This document shows, piece after piece, positions 35,090 through 45,597 of a stretch of 64,000 bases of DNA (positions are counted from its first letter, which is position 1; the number at the start of each line of letters is the position of its first letter). Under the pieces are notes generated by a model that made no database searches, was not told where the DNA came from, and worked only from the letters and a program-made list of their open reading frames with translations. Origin of the DNA: Prunella strophiata (lineage: Eukaryota > Chordata > Aves > Passeriformes > Prunellidae). The stretch is from positions 13,144,645 through 13,208,644 of the forward strand of contig JAZBQD010000025.1 of assembly GCA_036583965.1 (NCBI GenBank). Reading direction: 5' to 3'. The translations under genes and the position numbers were made by a program.

Positions 35090-35393
35090 TGTAGTGAGGT
35101 GGGGCTCATCTCCTCTGCCATGCTGCAGAGGGAGGACCAGAGGACATGGCCTTAAACTGAGACAGGGGAGGTTCAGATTAGACACCAGAAATTGTTTTTT
35201 CACTTTTCAGGTGGTCAGGCTTTGGAAGGGGCTGCCCAGGGAGGTGCAGGAGTCCCCATCCCTGGGAGTGTTTGAGAGACATCTGATCTGGCACTGGGTG
35301 CTGTCATTTTGGGGTTTAGGGATTATGGTGGCAGTGCTGCTGGAAGGCTGGGCTGGATGATCGTAAAGGTCTCTTCCAACCTTGATCACAGAG
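35090..35393 (+). mobile_element. CR1 LINE 3' end, sense orientation
   Basis: About 300 bp matching the known layout of the avian CR1 3' region: GAGGACATGGCC-type text, GGGGAGGTTCAGATTAGACA, a GGGGCTGCCCAGGGAGGTGC block, CCCATCCCTGGGAGTGTTTG, and the terminal GGATGATCGTAAAGGTCTCTTCC. The copy is 5' truncated, as most CR1 insertions are, and carries no intact reverse transcriptase. It abuts an oppositely oriented CR1 at its 3' end. Confidence 0.85.
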
Positions 35394-35635
35394 TAACAGA
35401 ATCTCCTGAGCTGAAGGGACCGGCAGGGACCATCCAGTCCAAGCCCTGGCTGTGCAGAGGACCCCCCAACAGCATCCCTGGAGCATCCCTGGAGCGCTGT
35501 CCAACCTCTCCCGGAGCTCCGGCAGCCTCGGGCCGTGCCCATTCCCTGGGCAGCCTGGGCAGTGCCAGCACCCTCTGGGGCAGAACCTTTCCTATCTCCA
35601 GCCCAAACCTCCCCCGGCACAGCCGCGGGTGGAGT
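35392..35635 (-). mobile_element. CR1 LINE 3' end, antisense orientation
   Basis: Directly after the sense CR1 comes the reverse complement of another CR1 3' end: ACAGAATCTCCTGAGC, GGGACCATCCAGTCCAAGCC, then CTGGGCAGCCTGGGCAGTGC, CACCCTCTGGGGCAGAACC and CCAGCCCAAACCTCCCC. The two copies therefore meet 3' to 3'. They differ enough in sequence to be separate insertions or an old, diverged inverted duplication. Confidence 0.8.
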
Positions 35636-35713
35636 GATGGTTCCGTGACTCCGGGACCCGGCCCGGGGCTCCCGTGCCCCCAGCCCCGAGCAGCGGCCCG
35701 GGCCGGGATCGGG

Positions 35714-36652
35714 GTCCCGCTCCCCCCGTGCCGTTCCCCCGTTCCCCGTTCCCGGCCCCGTTCCCGCTCCCCCCGTGCCGTTCCCCGTTCCCGCTCCCCC
35801 CGTGCCGTTCCCCGTTCCCCGTTCCCCGTTCCCCGTTCCCCGTTCCCCGTTCCCCGTTCCCCGTTCCCCGTTCCCCGTTCCCCGTTCCCGGCCCCGTTCC
35901 CGCTCCCCCCGTGCCGTTCCCCCCCGTTCCCCGTTCCCCGTTCCCCGTTCCCCGTTCCCCGTTCCCCGTTCCCGCTCCCCCCGTGCCGTTCCCCCGTTCC
36001 CCGTTCCCCGTTCCCGCTCCCCCCGTGCCGTTCCCCCGTTCCCCGTTCCCCGTTCCCGCTCCCCCCGTGCCGTTCCCCCGTTCCCCGTTCCCGGCCCCGT
36101 TCCCGCTCCCCCCGTGCCGTTCCCCCGTTCCCCGTTCCCCGTTCCCGCTCCCCCCGTGCCGTTCCCCCCCGTTCCCCGTTCCCCGTTCCCCGTTCCCCGT
36201 TCCCCGTTCCCCGTTCCCCGTTCCCCGTTCCCGCTCCCCCCGTGCCGTTCCCCCGTTCCCCGTTCCCCGTTCCCCGTTCCCGCTCCCCCCGTGCCGTTCC
36301 CCCGTTCCCCGTTCCCGCTCCCCCCGTGCCGTTCCCCCCCGTTCCCCGTTCCCCGTTCCCCGTTCCCCGTTCCCCGTTCCTGTTCCCGCTCCCCCCCCCG
36401 TGCCGTTCCCCCGTTCCCCGTTCCCCGTTCCCCGTTCCCCGTTCCCCGTTCCCCGTTCCTGTTCCCGCTCCCCCCGTGCCGTTCCCCCGTTCCCCGTTCC
36501 CCGTTCCCCGTTCCCGCTCCCCCCGTGCCGTTCCCCGTTCCCCGTTCCCCGTTCCCCGTTCCCGCTCCCCCCGTGCCGTTCCCCCGTTCCCGGCCCCGTT
36601 CCCCGTTCCCCGTTCCCCGTTCCCCGTTCCCCGTTCCCGCTCCCCCCGTGCC
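35714..36652 (+). repeat. 7-bp (GTTCCCC) array with longer internal periodicity
   Basis: About 940 bp built mainly from GTTCCCC, interrupted many times by a spacer reading GTTCCCGCTCCCCCCGTGCC and by GGCCCC. The spacer returns at irregular intervals, giving a crude higher-order pattern. The + strand is C-rich and the minus strand is GGGGAAC repeats. It ends directly at the TNRC6A CpG island, so antisense transcription from that promoter would make G-rich RNA. Forward frames (Pro-Phe-Pro-Val, Pro-Arg-Ser) and the reverse Gly-Asn-Gly-Glu-Arg-Gly-Thr frame are repeat products. Confidence 0.95.
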
Positions 36653-37480
36653 GGCGCCCCGAAGCGCGGCCGGGGCGGGTTTCCTTCCTGGCGGCGCGGG
36701 GGGGCGGGTCGGCGGCGGCAGGAAATGGCGGCGGAGCTGCGGCTGCACTGCCGGGCCCTCCCGCTCCGCAGCGCCGGGCTCAGCCCGCCTAGAGCCGCCG
36801 GCCGCGCCGGGCCCGCCGCCGCAGCCCTCCGGGACGGACTCCGAGCACTTTACATACATGAGGTACCGGGGCGGGCGGGCGGCGCGGCGCCGGGCCGGGC
36901 GGGGGAAGGCCGGGCGGCGGGGCAGCCCGCGGAGCCGCAGCGGGCGGGATCGGGATCGGGCTCGGGCTCGTCCCGGAGCGCCGCCCGGAGGGGCCGCCGG
37001 AGGGGCCGCGGCGCCCGCCCGGAGCGCCGTGTCCCGTTCCGCCCGCCCCGGGCCCAGCCGTGCCCTCCGCAGCCCGGAGTTCGCTCTGCGGGGCCGGCAG
37101 CGCCCGGGGCCGCCGGTGCGGCACGGAGCGTCCCGGAGCCGCACGGAGCGTCCCGGTGCCGCGCTCGAACCGCGCTCGAACGGCGCTCGGGGCTGAAGTG
37201 ATGCAGCAGAATCGTTTTCCTCAAAGTCCTTGAGCCGGTGAAGAGCGGGCAGGGCGCGCGGGGATGGGTGCGGGGCGCTGGATGCGGATGGCGCTCGGGG
37301 CGGCAGCCGCGGGCACGGGGATGCTGCCGGGGGCACGGCGACACCTCCGCTGCGGGCTGGCACGGCCGGGGCCGGCCCGCTGCCCTCGCCCGCCCCGCGA
37401 CACCCGCGCGGGTCCCGGCTGGTGCCCCCCGCTCCTGGGCAGCCCCGCCTGGAGCTCCCTGTGCATCCTGACCCGCACCC
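36653..37480 (+). promoter_or_regulatory. TNRC6A: TNRC6A CpG-island promoter and first exon
   Basis: Very CpG-rich DNA spans the inferred start of TNRC6A. GC boxes (GGGGCGGG at about 36673 and 36701), an ETS-like TTCCTTCCTGG (36681-36691) and a YY1-type AAATGGCGGC (36723-36732) lie within 200 bp left of the TNRC6A start codon. No TATA box is visible, which fits a housekeeping CpG-island promoter. The transcription start cannot be fixed from sequence; YY1 sites of this type often lie just downstream of the start, which would place it near 36700. Confidence 0.7.
36858..36862 (+). CDS. TNRC6A: TNRC6A exon 1, coding part (start codon)
   Basis: Exon 1 ends ACTTTACATACATGAG, followed by the donor GTACCG (36863). 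The ATG at 36858-36860 plus AG joins exon 2 to give Met-Arg-Glu-Leu-Glu-Ala-Lys, the known N-terminus of vertebrate TNRC6A. The start was chosen because only this ATG, after splicing, is in frame with all downstream exons. The rest of exon 1 to the left is 5' untranslated and its 5' end is unknown. TNRC6A (GW182) is the cytoplasmic P-body scaffold that links Argonaute-miRNA complexes to mRNA deadenylation and decay. Confidence 0.88.
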
Positions 37481-37538
37481 GTTTTATTTGCTGCTGCATT
37501 GCTGTTGACATGGAAACCAATACCACTTTCTCTTGCAG
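36863..37538 (+). other. TNRC6A: TNRC6A intron 1
   Basis: A 676-bp intron bounded by GTACCG and CTTTCTCTTGCAG. Its left two thirds belong to the CpG island. No further element was recognised. Confidence 0.8.
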
Positions 37539-37586
37539 AGAATTGGAAGCTAAAGCTACCAAAGAAGTCGAAAGAAAACTAAGCAG
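37539..37586 (+). CDS. TNRC6A: TNRC6A exon 2
   Basis: 48 nt between a good acceptor (TACCACTTTCTCTTGCAG) and the donor GTAAGA. With exon 1 it encodes MRELEAKATKEVERKLSR, the last Arg split AG|G with exon 3. From memory this matches the mammalian TNRC6A N-terminus with only a few conservative changes. The peptide is highly charged and probably helical. The preceding intron is 0.7 kb and the following one 7.9 kb. Confidence 0.92.
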
Positions 37587-37796
37587 GTAAGAGACTCATT
37601 TAAATTCCCTCCCACAATTTAGATGGAAAGGTGGCCTAGGGCTAGGAGTAGTTGTGGGCTTTATCGGGAGCTTTAATCTCTTGTTAATTGTAAGGATAAA
37701 AAAAAAAAACCTCTGAATTTGAAAACGTTCTCTATTGCATGGGGAAATGTCTGCAAGTTTAGTTGATTCTGTAGACTAAACACCTTTTAATCTGGT

Positions 37797-37858
37797 GGGG
37801 TTTTTTTGTTTTTGTTTTTTTTTTTTTTTTTTGTTTTGTTTTGGTTTGGTTTTTTTTG
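37797..37858 (+). repeat. T-rich low-complexity tract with GGTTTGGTTTT motif
   Basis: A run of T interrupted by single or paired G (GTTTTGTTTTGGTTTGG), a common low-complexity form in avian introns. It contains about 20 uninterrupted T. Confidence 0.9.
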
Positions 37859-40800
37859 TGTAACAACTTCAGATGTTTAATACAGTTACTTTAATAGGGG
37901 AGGTTTTCGAAGAGAAAAATAACTTTTCTGCACTAAGTTGTAGTAGCTAACAATAAAGGAAAAATGAATGAAGGGTTTGGGGTTCTTTTATACACTTCAG
38001 CCAAATATCGTTTGGAGGCAAGATGGTTGTGGCAAGAACTGGAATAAACTCTATGTTGCCATATAACTGCTGACTGCCTCTTTTGCCATGAAGAGTTAGC
38101 TGGTGAATTTCCTGTTAATATGTAGTTTTTAGAATGAGAGCTTAACAGAATGGGCTCAGGAGTTAACTCCTTAACTTGGAGTTCAGAGTCATGTTTAAGG
38201 AAGAATTCTGTGCCATAAGGTGTATCACTTTTGTATTTAAGTAGTTGTTTCTTCTGCACCGTTTGGTTTTGGTCAGGTGACTTTCTCACAAGTACCTGCT
38301 CTATGGGTTACATTCTTTGTTTTCAACTTCTGCCCTGCTTCCTTTCTGCGTTCTTTTTCAGTTAGACCTTTAAAGGCCTTTTGCTAGTGATCTGTTAAAG
38401 GGACTCCCACTGGGGCCATCTGAGATGTGCCCGAACCCTGAGTATAGCTGATAGACTCTCAGGTTTGGTGCCCTCCTTTTTCCTTCTTTCCTGTGCCCGA
38501 GCAGTCTCCAGCTTCCAGGGTGAGCTGTGATTGTACTGTGAAAACTGCTTTGCTTCCCCTGCTCTCAGTGCGTGTCCTCCTTTGTTTTTCTTGGTAATAC
38601 ACTTAAGCTTGAATGATTTTTCCCTCGTTGTTGTTGAAATACAGGGAACAATTGGGGTGCCTGGGAAGCTCTGAGGTACCTTTGGCACCTTGCTGTGAGC
38701 CCATCAGCGTTCAGGGACTCGCTGCAGTGCCATGCCAGAAGTGATTTCAGAACTGTGTTATTCACAGTGACAGAGTGCTGAGTTCAGAGCAGTGCTTGGT
38801 GCCAGTCGTAGTAAGTCAGGAGATCTTCACATTTTTATGACCTTAGCAGAGATCTTGTCATGCTGGCAGGCAGTGCTGAGAGTGAGAGGAAGTGAAAGAA
38901 AACTACAGCACTTCCAAAATTCGGTGCTTGGAGAGTAAATTCTGCTGTGGAACAGGTCCCCGTGTCTCTCTGACACAGAGGAGTATGTTTTATTCATGTA
39001 AAAGGTTCAGGACTGGTTTGAAGTTCACATTAATGCCCCGGCTGGTTTATGTTTAGCCAGGGAGCTCTCGTTGTGTGAGCACACAGCTGATAAACCATGG
39101 CATGCCTGTGCTGGATAGACCTGATTAATTGTTTTACTGGGGTAGAGCTCAGCAGATAGCCCTCGTTCTTCCTCCAATGTCATTATTTACAGGCTTATTA
39201 AATTTGCAGTGACCTAGTCGAACTGTAAAAGAGCAAATATCCTTTCCTGGGAAGGTACATAGACCTGTGCTGGAGTTTATGTTAATCTCAGATTTCACAG
39301 TGTGGATGTAGACTGTGAACTCCACGGGACATTGGCTTTGTTTTGTGTGTGTTCTGAAGTCACTTCTGGAGTTTATGCTTATAAATTAATGGGTAGCAAA
39401 TACACTTTTTAATCTCACTGGGAATATTGGCCTAGACTGTGGGTTTGTGATAGGATAAGTGTTACAGCTTTCAGTGCAGCTTGCTTATCCCATTGGAGTG
39501 ATTCCTGTTTTACACTCAGGATTAGCATTTGGCTTGTCTGGCCTTTTGGAAAAGAATCCTCATTTGGTCTGTGTTCTCTCTAAAATTCATACATGCCTGG
39601 TGCTGTGCAAATATTCCTGGCCTCAGAAATGAGCTTAGCGCATGACTGGTGACAGTGATTCAAATGAATCCATTGCACACTCTGTTGTGGCATCGTGTTA
39701 CAAATTAAATGTCACCTGATCAGCCACAACAAGAGCTGTCTGCTGAGAGTTAAAGAGTTAAATTCTGTTAAAATCAGGACTGCTAAAAATCACCATTTAG
39801 TTCTTCTGATTTAAGCAATAACTTTTCAATTCTGTTTGGTAAACAGGGCTTTCCTGCCTCATTTATGTGGAACTGAGAGAAGGTAAATATCTGAAATATG
39901 TTGGCAATCATGTTCCCAAACCAGGGGTTTGACTGTTGCTTCACAAGCATGCAAACCATAGGGAAGAGTCTCCATTGCTTCCATTCACCTGTGATTCTGC
40001 CCACCTTGGTTGCAGACTGGCCATGTTTTGGGAGAGCAAGCTTCTCACCTCTAGCTTTCATCCATGTGCTCTGTGAAGTTATTAATGTGCAATTGATTTT
40101 TACACTTTCATGTAATAATAACTGCCATATTTCTGTGATATTTTTCTTATCTGCTGCAGGGAAAACATAGAGCTGGCCCAGTGATAGAGACATATAAACC
40201 AGGGAGAAATGTAGTTGTTTCTGTTGATGTGTAAGCATTTGATTTTCTGTTGGGTTTCTGGGGGTGGGTCTTTTTCCTGGTAAACTTCTTATGGAGAGAT
40301 ATCTGCTGTGAAATGGGAAGAGTTCATTGCAGAGAAAACCTTCTGTTCATGCTTTCAGGACCTTCACAGACCCTTGGGTAAAATGACAGCCCCCTCTCTC
40401 CTCCACAGACACGTTTGAGGCTGTGCAGGGTTGCCAGGTGGTCCCCATGGGGTCCCTTTGGTGCTCCAGGGTGGCAGCAGCCCCTGTGCAGGCAGTGCTG
40501 CCTCTGCAGCAGCCTGGAGCGGGGCAGCGTTGGTGCTGGGCACGAGCAGCTGGCTGTGGAGGAGCAGTTTAATCTGCCTTCCTGGTTCCTCATTTGTTAC
40601 AGGAAGATAGGGATTGTTTATGGCTGCTGCTGGAGTCCTGTGGAGTTGGATGATAAACTTCTTGGGAAAGAGATCTGTCTTTTGTCTGCTTGTGTAGCAG
40701 CGAACGTCTTGGATGAAACTGGAGGGCAAACCTAACAGGAATATTCCAGAATTATGGTCCATTTGTAGTCCTTGGATTTGGGAGCATCGTTGTGGTGAGC

Positions 40801-41038
40801 CAGCTTCTGTATTAGGGAAAAGGGAGAGCTGAGTGGATTCCAGGTGATGGCCAGTGGCAGACATGGTAGGTAGAATTCTGTCGCTTCACTTTTCAAGTGG
40901 AAATTTAAAGACCTGAGGTATTTAAAAGCAAAACAGAAAGTAGCTGGTACCCATTTTCTAATTAATTATTCATTGAAGTATTTTTTTCCAGTTTTTAGCT
41001 TGGCAGCACCTCTCCTCTCTGTTAATAGCTGGAAAGAA

Positions 41039-41057
41039 CACACACACACACACACAC
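41039..41057 (+). repeat. (AC)n microsatellite, 9-10 units
   Basis: Uninterrupted AC dinucleotides from 41039 to 41057 in TNRC6A intron 2. Confidence 0.9.
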
Positions 41058-42697
41058 GTCTGGAAATGAGTGGGTTTGTTTTGTTCTCACTGCCTGAGGC
41101 TCTCAGTGCTCCGAGGAACACGCTGGGTGGGTTCAGGTGCCAGAGCCTTCCCATCTGAGGCACTGGCAGGGTTTGTTGGGATTATTTTGTTAACTTCAAA
41201 GCACTGGTGTCTATTCCATAAACTCCAAGGGCTCCTTTGGTGTAGTGTGCTGTTTTGTGGATGGCATTGATAAAGGAATTGTAGGATCCCTTTTTAATCA
41301 AAATATACATTTTATAATTGATTTTTGTAGAATGCTGGTGAGTAGGAAAGCTAGCTGTTGGTTTTTATAGAACCTTACAGCCACTTTCATTGGCAATTTT
41401 ATGTAATTATGTCATTAAAAAATTGAGAGATTAAGGAACTTGTAGGTCAGAATACAGAAGATTTATCAGTCTCAGCAACATTTGAAAGTCTGTGTGGAAG
41501 ATCAGCTGTAGGTTGAACACGTGGTGCTGTCTTTGCAGAATTGTTAAAGATCTTTCAATCCCTGATACTTACCTGTAGCTACCTGGCAGTGTTCCACCTG
41601 TAGCACTGCAAGTTAATTTATAACTAGAAGAAGAGCAAATGGTAGAAAGGATTTATTTTATTTATTTATTTAAAAAAAACAGTATGTTCATCACTGGAAA
41701 TTTTACGTTGGTTTCAGAAGCTGCTGTGTATAATCACTTCTAATTCTTATTTGTGTGTTTGTTCCACACCTCTGTTCATCCCTCCAGTGATGGAAGCTCA
41801 CGATTCTTGCAACCATCATTTCCTCAGTGTGGTGATAGAATTTAGATTTTATTGTGGCAAAGCATGTTGCACTTTGATAAATTATAACAGCAAAGATAGC
41901 AAAGCTGCACAAACATTAATTACTGCATCCTCAGCCTGTCTGCCAGGGGAAAGATGGGTGAACTTGATTTTGTTCTTCTGCAGCATAAGAATAAAGGTTA
42001 ACTATGTCTGTTTCAGCCCAGGTATTTTTACAATGCTAAGCTGCAGCTTTAGAAATTAAAGATTAGTAGTACTCTTTTTTTCAAGAAGTAAAGTAATAAG
42101 TGAAGCATGTTTTGATACAAATATTACCTGAAATGTTTGCAGTTAGAGCATGACAGCTTTTTCCACTTCAGAAGCCAAATAACAAATCAGGCCATACAAA
42201 AATAAAATGCCTTGTGCTGTCTTGATAACCTGTCTTAGAAGACTAAAAAGTTGGGTTTGTTTGTTTTGGGTTTTTTTAATAGCTTAATTGAGGAAAGCAT
42301 TTTAGTAGTTTGTTGGTTTTTTTCCCCCTGTATACAATGAAGAATTGTGCTGGTGTACACAATTGGAACAAAAATTTACTGTTAAGTAAATAACAGTAAA
42401 TATTTATCTGACCCTCGGTCTGCTTAAATTTATGCAGATAACAGCAGCTTCTCCTTGCCTGTCTTCAGAGCCATTAAATGTGCAGTCTCTCCTGAGATCA
42501 AGATCCATTTTCATTTTGCCTCACTTGAAAATAAAGCACCTTTCAAGTTAAGCTGTTGAAACCAGAGGCCTTTGTTCTGTCTCCGATGTGGATTTCCTAT
42601 TGCCAGGGTGTTTTATTTTCACTTGATCTAAATTGAAAAATATGGTTTGCATTTCTGCTAAGGCCATTTAACCTTGAGCAAGCTAATCCCGTTACAC

Positions 42698-42719
42698 AGG
42701 AGGAGGAGGAGGAGGAGGA
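42698..42719 (+). repeat. (AGG)n trinucleotide repeat, 7 units
   Basis: Seven tandem AGG triplets in TNRC6A intron 2, preceded by GTTACAC. Confidence 0.9.
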
Positions 42720-45506
42720 CATGGCCTGTGCATGTCCTGGGTGTGTGATAGGGGAAATCACAGAGCCCTGTTTGTGCATTCACCTTATCCATCGGAATGC
42801 TCCATCCTGCTTTTGCTCGGCCAGCTCACAGAGCAGGGTGCTGCTGCAAACACTTTGGCCACACAAGGTCGATGGATTAAGTCTCCCAGCTGTAGGGGAA
42901 AGCCCAGCAGAGGAACTTGAATTAATTAAAGTGAATTTTCTGGCTTAGTGTTGCTACCAGGAGCCCGGATTCCTGCGGTGGTTCCCCTGGAGCTGCTGCT
43001 GGTGTGTCCAGGGGAGCAGGGAGCTGTGAGTCCAGGGTGAGAAATGGGAAGTGCCACGTTCCACTTCTGTTCCTCAAGGAGCAGCATCAGAAATGGAGCT
43101 TCTTGTGTGTTCTAGCAGAGGCTGGAGCCAGAGGCATCAATCCCATCACTTGCTGGCTGGTGAGAGGGCTGTGCATTTGTGTGCTGGGAAGAATAAAGGA
43201 CACTGATGCTTCCAGAAATGGAAATTCAGGTGTCCTGCTTGAGACTCTGATGACTTAAGAGGCAAATATGAATTTTTGTCTCAGGTTTAAGTTTGTGTAT
43301 GAGGATGATGAATAGGCCTGTCTAACTTGAAAGGTTAAGTTTTCAGGGAAGGGCAGGGACAGGAAGGGCTTTGCTGTTGCTGCTTAGTTGTACCAGTTGG
43401 GTTAGTTTTGCTCTGAGATTTGATGTTATAATGGTAATCAATACTCTTAAAAACTTATAATGAACTATAGGTGGACGGTTTTTATCTAGGGAATACTTAG
43501 AGTTCTGATCCTCATTATAGGGGAGTTTTATGTCTCCTAAGTTTTCTTTGTAATCTAAAATCTGTTTGTCTTGAAAAGATAAAAATTGAATGAACACAGC
43601 GTCAGAATTTAGGAGTTCTGTTGTTCCTATGTGACAAAAACCCAGTGATGCTGTGGTAGAATATTCCAGAGATATTGGTATGTTAGCATCTGTATTCTCA
43701 AAGTGAAATGTAATTGTGTTGATTTAACTGTAGCAGGATTGATGAGGTATTTTTTTTTTCCCTGTAAAAATACTACTTTGCATTCTGCTTGCTCTTGAAT
43801 GTGCTACAGCTTTCTTCTAAAAGCAGAAGGATTTTTCAGTTAATGCAGTTTTGGCATGTGACAGACTGAAATTTGTTATACAGAACAAGTGCTGCTGGCT
43901 GCTGAGGTTGTTAGGGATGCTGTAACTCTGCAGCAGTCAGAGGTGAGCCCAGCCCAGCACGGAGTTCCCAAGGAGCAGAGCAGTTCTGCTCTGAGTGGAA
44001 GGAGCTGTGCCTGAGCTGGGATCTCCAGGAGCTGTTTCCTCTGTCCTGCTCCCAGGCCTGGTACTGTTCTCCAGTTCAAATTGCCTGCTAAAATTTGGAC
44101 TGTCCCAAATTGACCCAAACTGAGGGTCAGTGTCACCAGCATCCCTGTGGTTCCAAATGCTCAGGGTGTGTCAGTGAGGGGCAGAGCTGACTGAAGTGTC
44201 ACCTTTGTAATGCAGGGATGTCACTGCAGGTTAATCATTGCCTCGGATTTGCACAGGGACTTGCTCTAAATGGAACTGGCCAGCTGGAATTGTTCCTGTA
44301 GTTAGGTGTCTGACCTCTTAGTTATCCATGAAATCATTTTTGAGACCTAATTGTAAATGCAAGATTGCTTTTGCAGTGAGACCATCCTCGTCTTGCAGCC
44401 AGCTGATGAAGCTGTGATAAAATGCAAAGTAACCACATTGTGTTTGATGGGTTGTGATTCCTCTAGCAGTGTGCAGGGAGTCTCAGAAATAACACTTCTG
44501 GCTAATTACTTTTCATACCTTAGCACATCAGAAGCCCTTCTTTCTTAAAAGAAGTAACTGATGCTTTCTGTTATTAGAAAATCCTAAAAGCCAGAATTTG
44601 GTCAGTGGAAGCTGATGCCTGCACTCACTTTGAAAGGGACTTGACCTGAGTTAAAAGTAGAGTTAACTGGTTGTTTATGTATCTAGAAAAGTAATGAAAG
44701 TTTTAGTACCTGTGGACTATGTTGTGGTTTAATACATTCAATTTGCATTGCTTCTGACAGACTATCAAACTATCTTATTTAAAACTGGAGGTTTATGGGT
44801 GATTTGGGGTTAAAGAGCCAGCTCAGGGTTTCCAGGCAGATATAAACCATGTAATCACTGCCCCAAATTGGCATTGTTCGTTCTTTTGCTCCAGCAAGCT
44901 TTGGAAGTGTGTTTTTGAGCAGCACGAGCTGGGCAGTGCTGCTCCTCTCAGCTGTATCGAGTGTCGTTAATTACCGCTCCAGTTTTGGTTTCACTTCTGA
45001 CAAGTTACGGTTTTGTTTCTCGGCTAGGGAGCTCTGAAATGGCCCTGCTGTGCCAGCTGTGCCCTGCCCACGCTGGGCTGGTTCCTGGCAGAGGGGCTTT
45101 GGGATGAGGGAGCTGGGGCAGAGGCACGGGGGTGTGGGGCTTGGGCTGCGTGCAGGAACACTCCAGGCTGGCATGTGCCAGAGCTCAGTCACAGCAGTTC
45201 AGGGAGAGATTAAATAACATCTGAATTTGCTGCCTTTTGAACCAAATTCAAGTCTAAGTCTTCATTGTAAGCTTTGGAAGAAAGAACTCCTTGCATGCAG
45301 CTAGACACCACATCTGCACTTGAAGTCCTGTCACTGGTGGCTTGCCCTGACAGTGACAGTCCCTGTAGAAATAGGATCCAATTAGAAACAAAATTCCCCA
45401 GTTCCTTTATGTCACTGTGAAATAATTGTTCTAAAATTGTTCTAAAATGAATCTAAGTGTGTACAGATTGTATTTGGGAGAGTTAATTACAAACTGTGTG
45501 GTTCAG

Positions 45507-45597
45507 GGATTTAGTGCAAGAAGAGGAAGAACAGTTGATGGAAGAAAGGAAAAAGAGAAAAGAAGACAAAAAGAAGAAGGAAGCTGCTCAAAAAAAG
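45507..45597 (+). CDS. TNRC6A: TNRC6A exon 3 (Lys/Glu-rich)
   Basis: 91 nt encoding DLVQEEEQLMEERKKRKED, then KKKKEAAQKK, residues 18-48 of the joined protein. It ends in phase 0 at the donor GTATGT. This strongly charged stretch is diagnostic for the TNRC6A/B N-terminal region and likely forms a single charged helix; its Lys/Arg run could contact RNA or act as a localisation signal (inference). The acceptor (AACTGTGTGGTTCAG) has a weak pyrimidine tract. An internal ATG at 45538 (Met29) is in frame and could serve as an alternative start after leaky scanning. Confidence 0.95.

Larger units (their letters stand above)
36725..37553 (+). promoter_or_regulatory. Overlapping upstream ORF of TNRC6A (spliced, 50 codons)
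   Basis: An ATG at 36725 (G at -3, G at +4) opens a frame that runs to the exon 1 end at 36862 without a stop. It is shifted relative to the TNRC6A ATG at 36858. After splicing to exon 2 the frame reads AGA ATT GGA AGC TAA and stops at 37553, giving 50 codons and overlapping the main start. The main ATG has T at -3 and A at +4, a weak context. If transcription begins left of 36725, this uORF should reduce TNRC6A initiation. It is excluded if the start site is further right. Confidence 0.5.
37587..45506 (+). other. TNRC6A: TNRC6A intron 2 (7.9 kb)
   Basis: AT-rich intronic DNA with no supported exon. It holds simple repeats listed separately (T-rich 37797-37858, AC repeat 41039-41057, AGG repeat 42698-42719) and TTTATTTATTTATTTA at about 41656-41671. 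No long CR1 copy was recognised. Confidence 0.7.

Noticed and set aside
35207..37363. 718-codon reverse frame across the TNRC6A promoter
   Set aside because: It is open only because of the 7-bp array and CpG-rich DNA. It crosses two CR1 copies and is antisense to exon 1.
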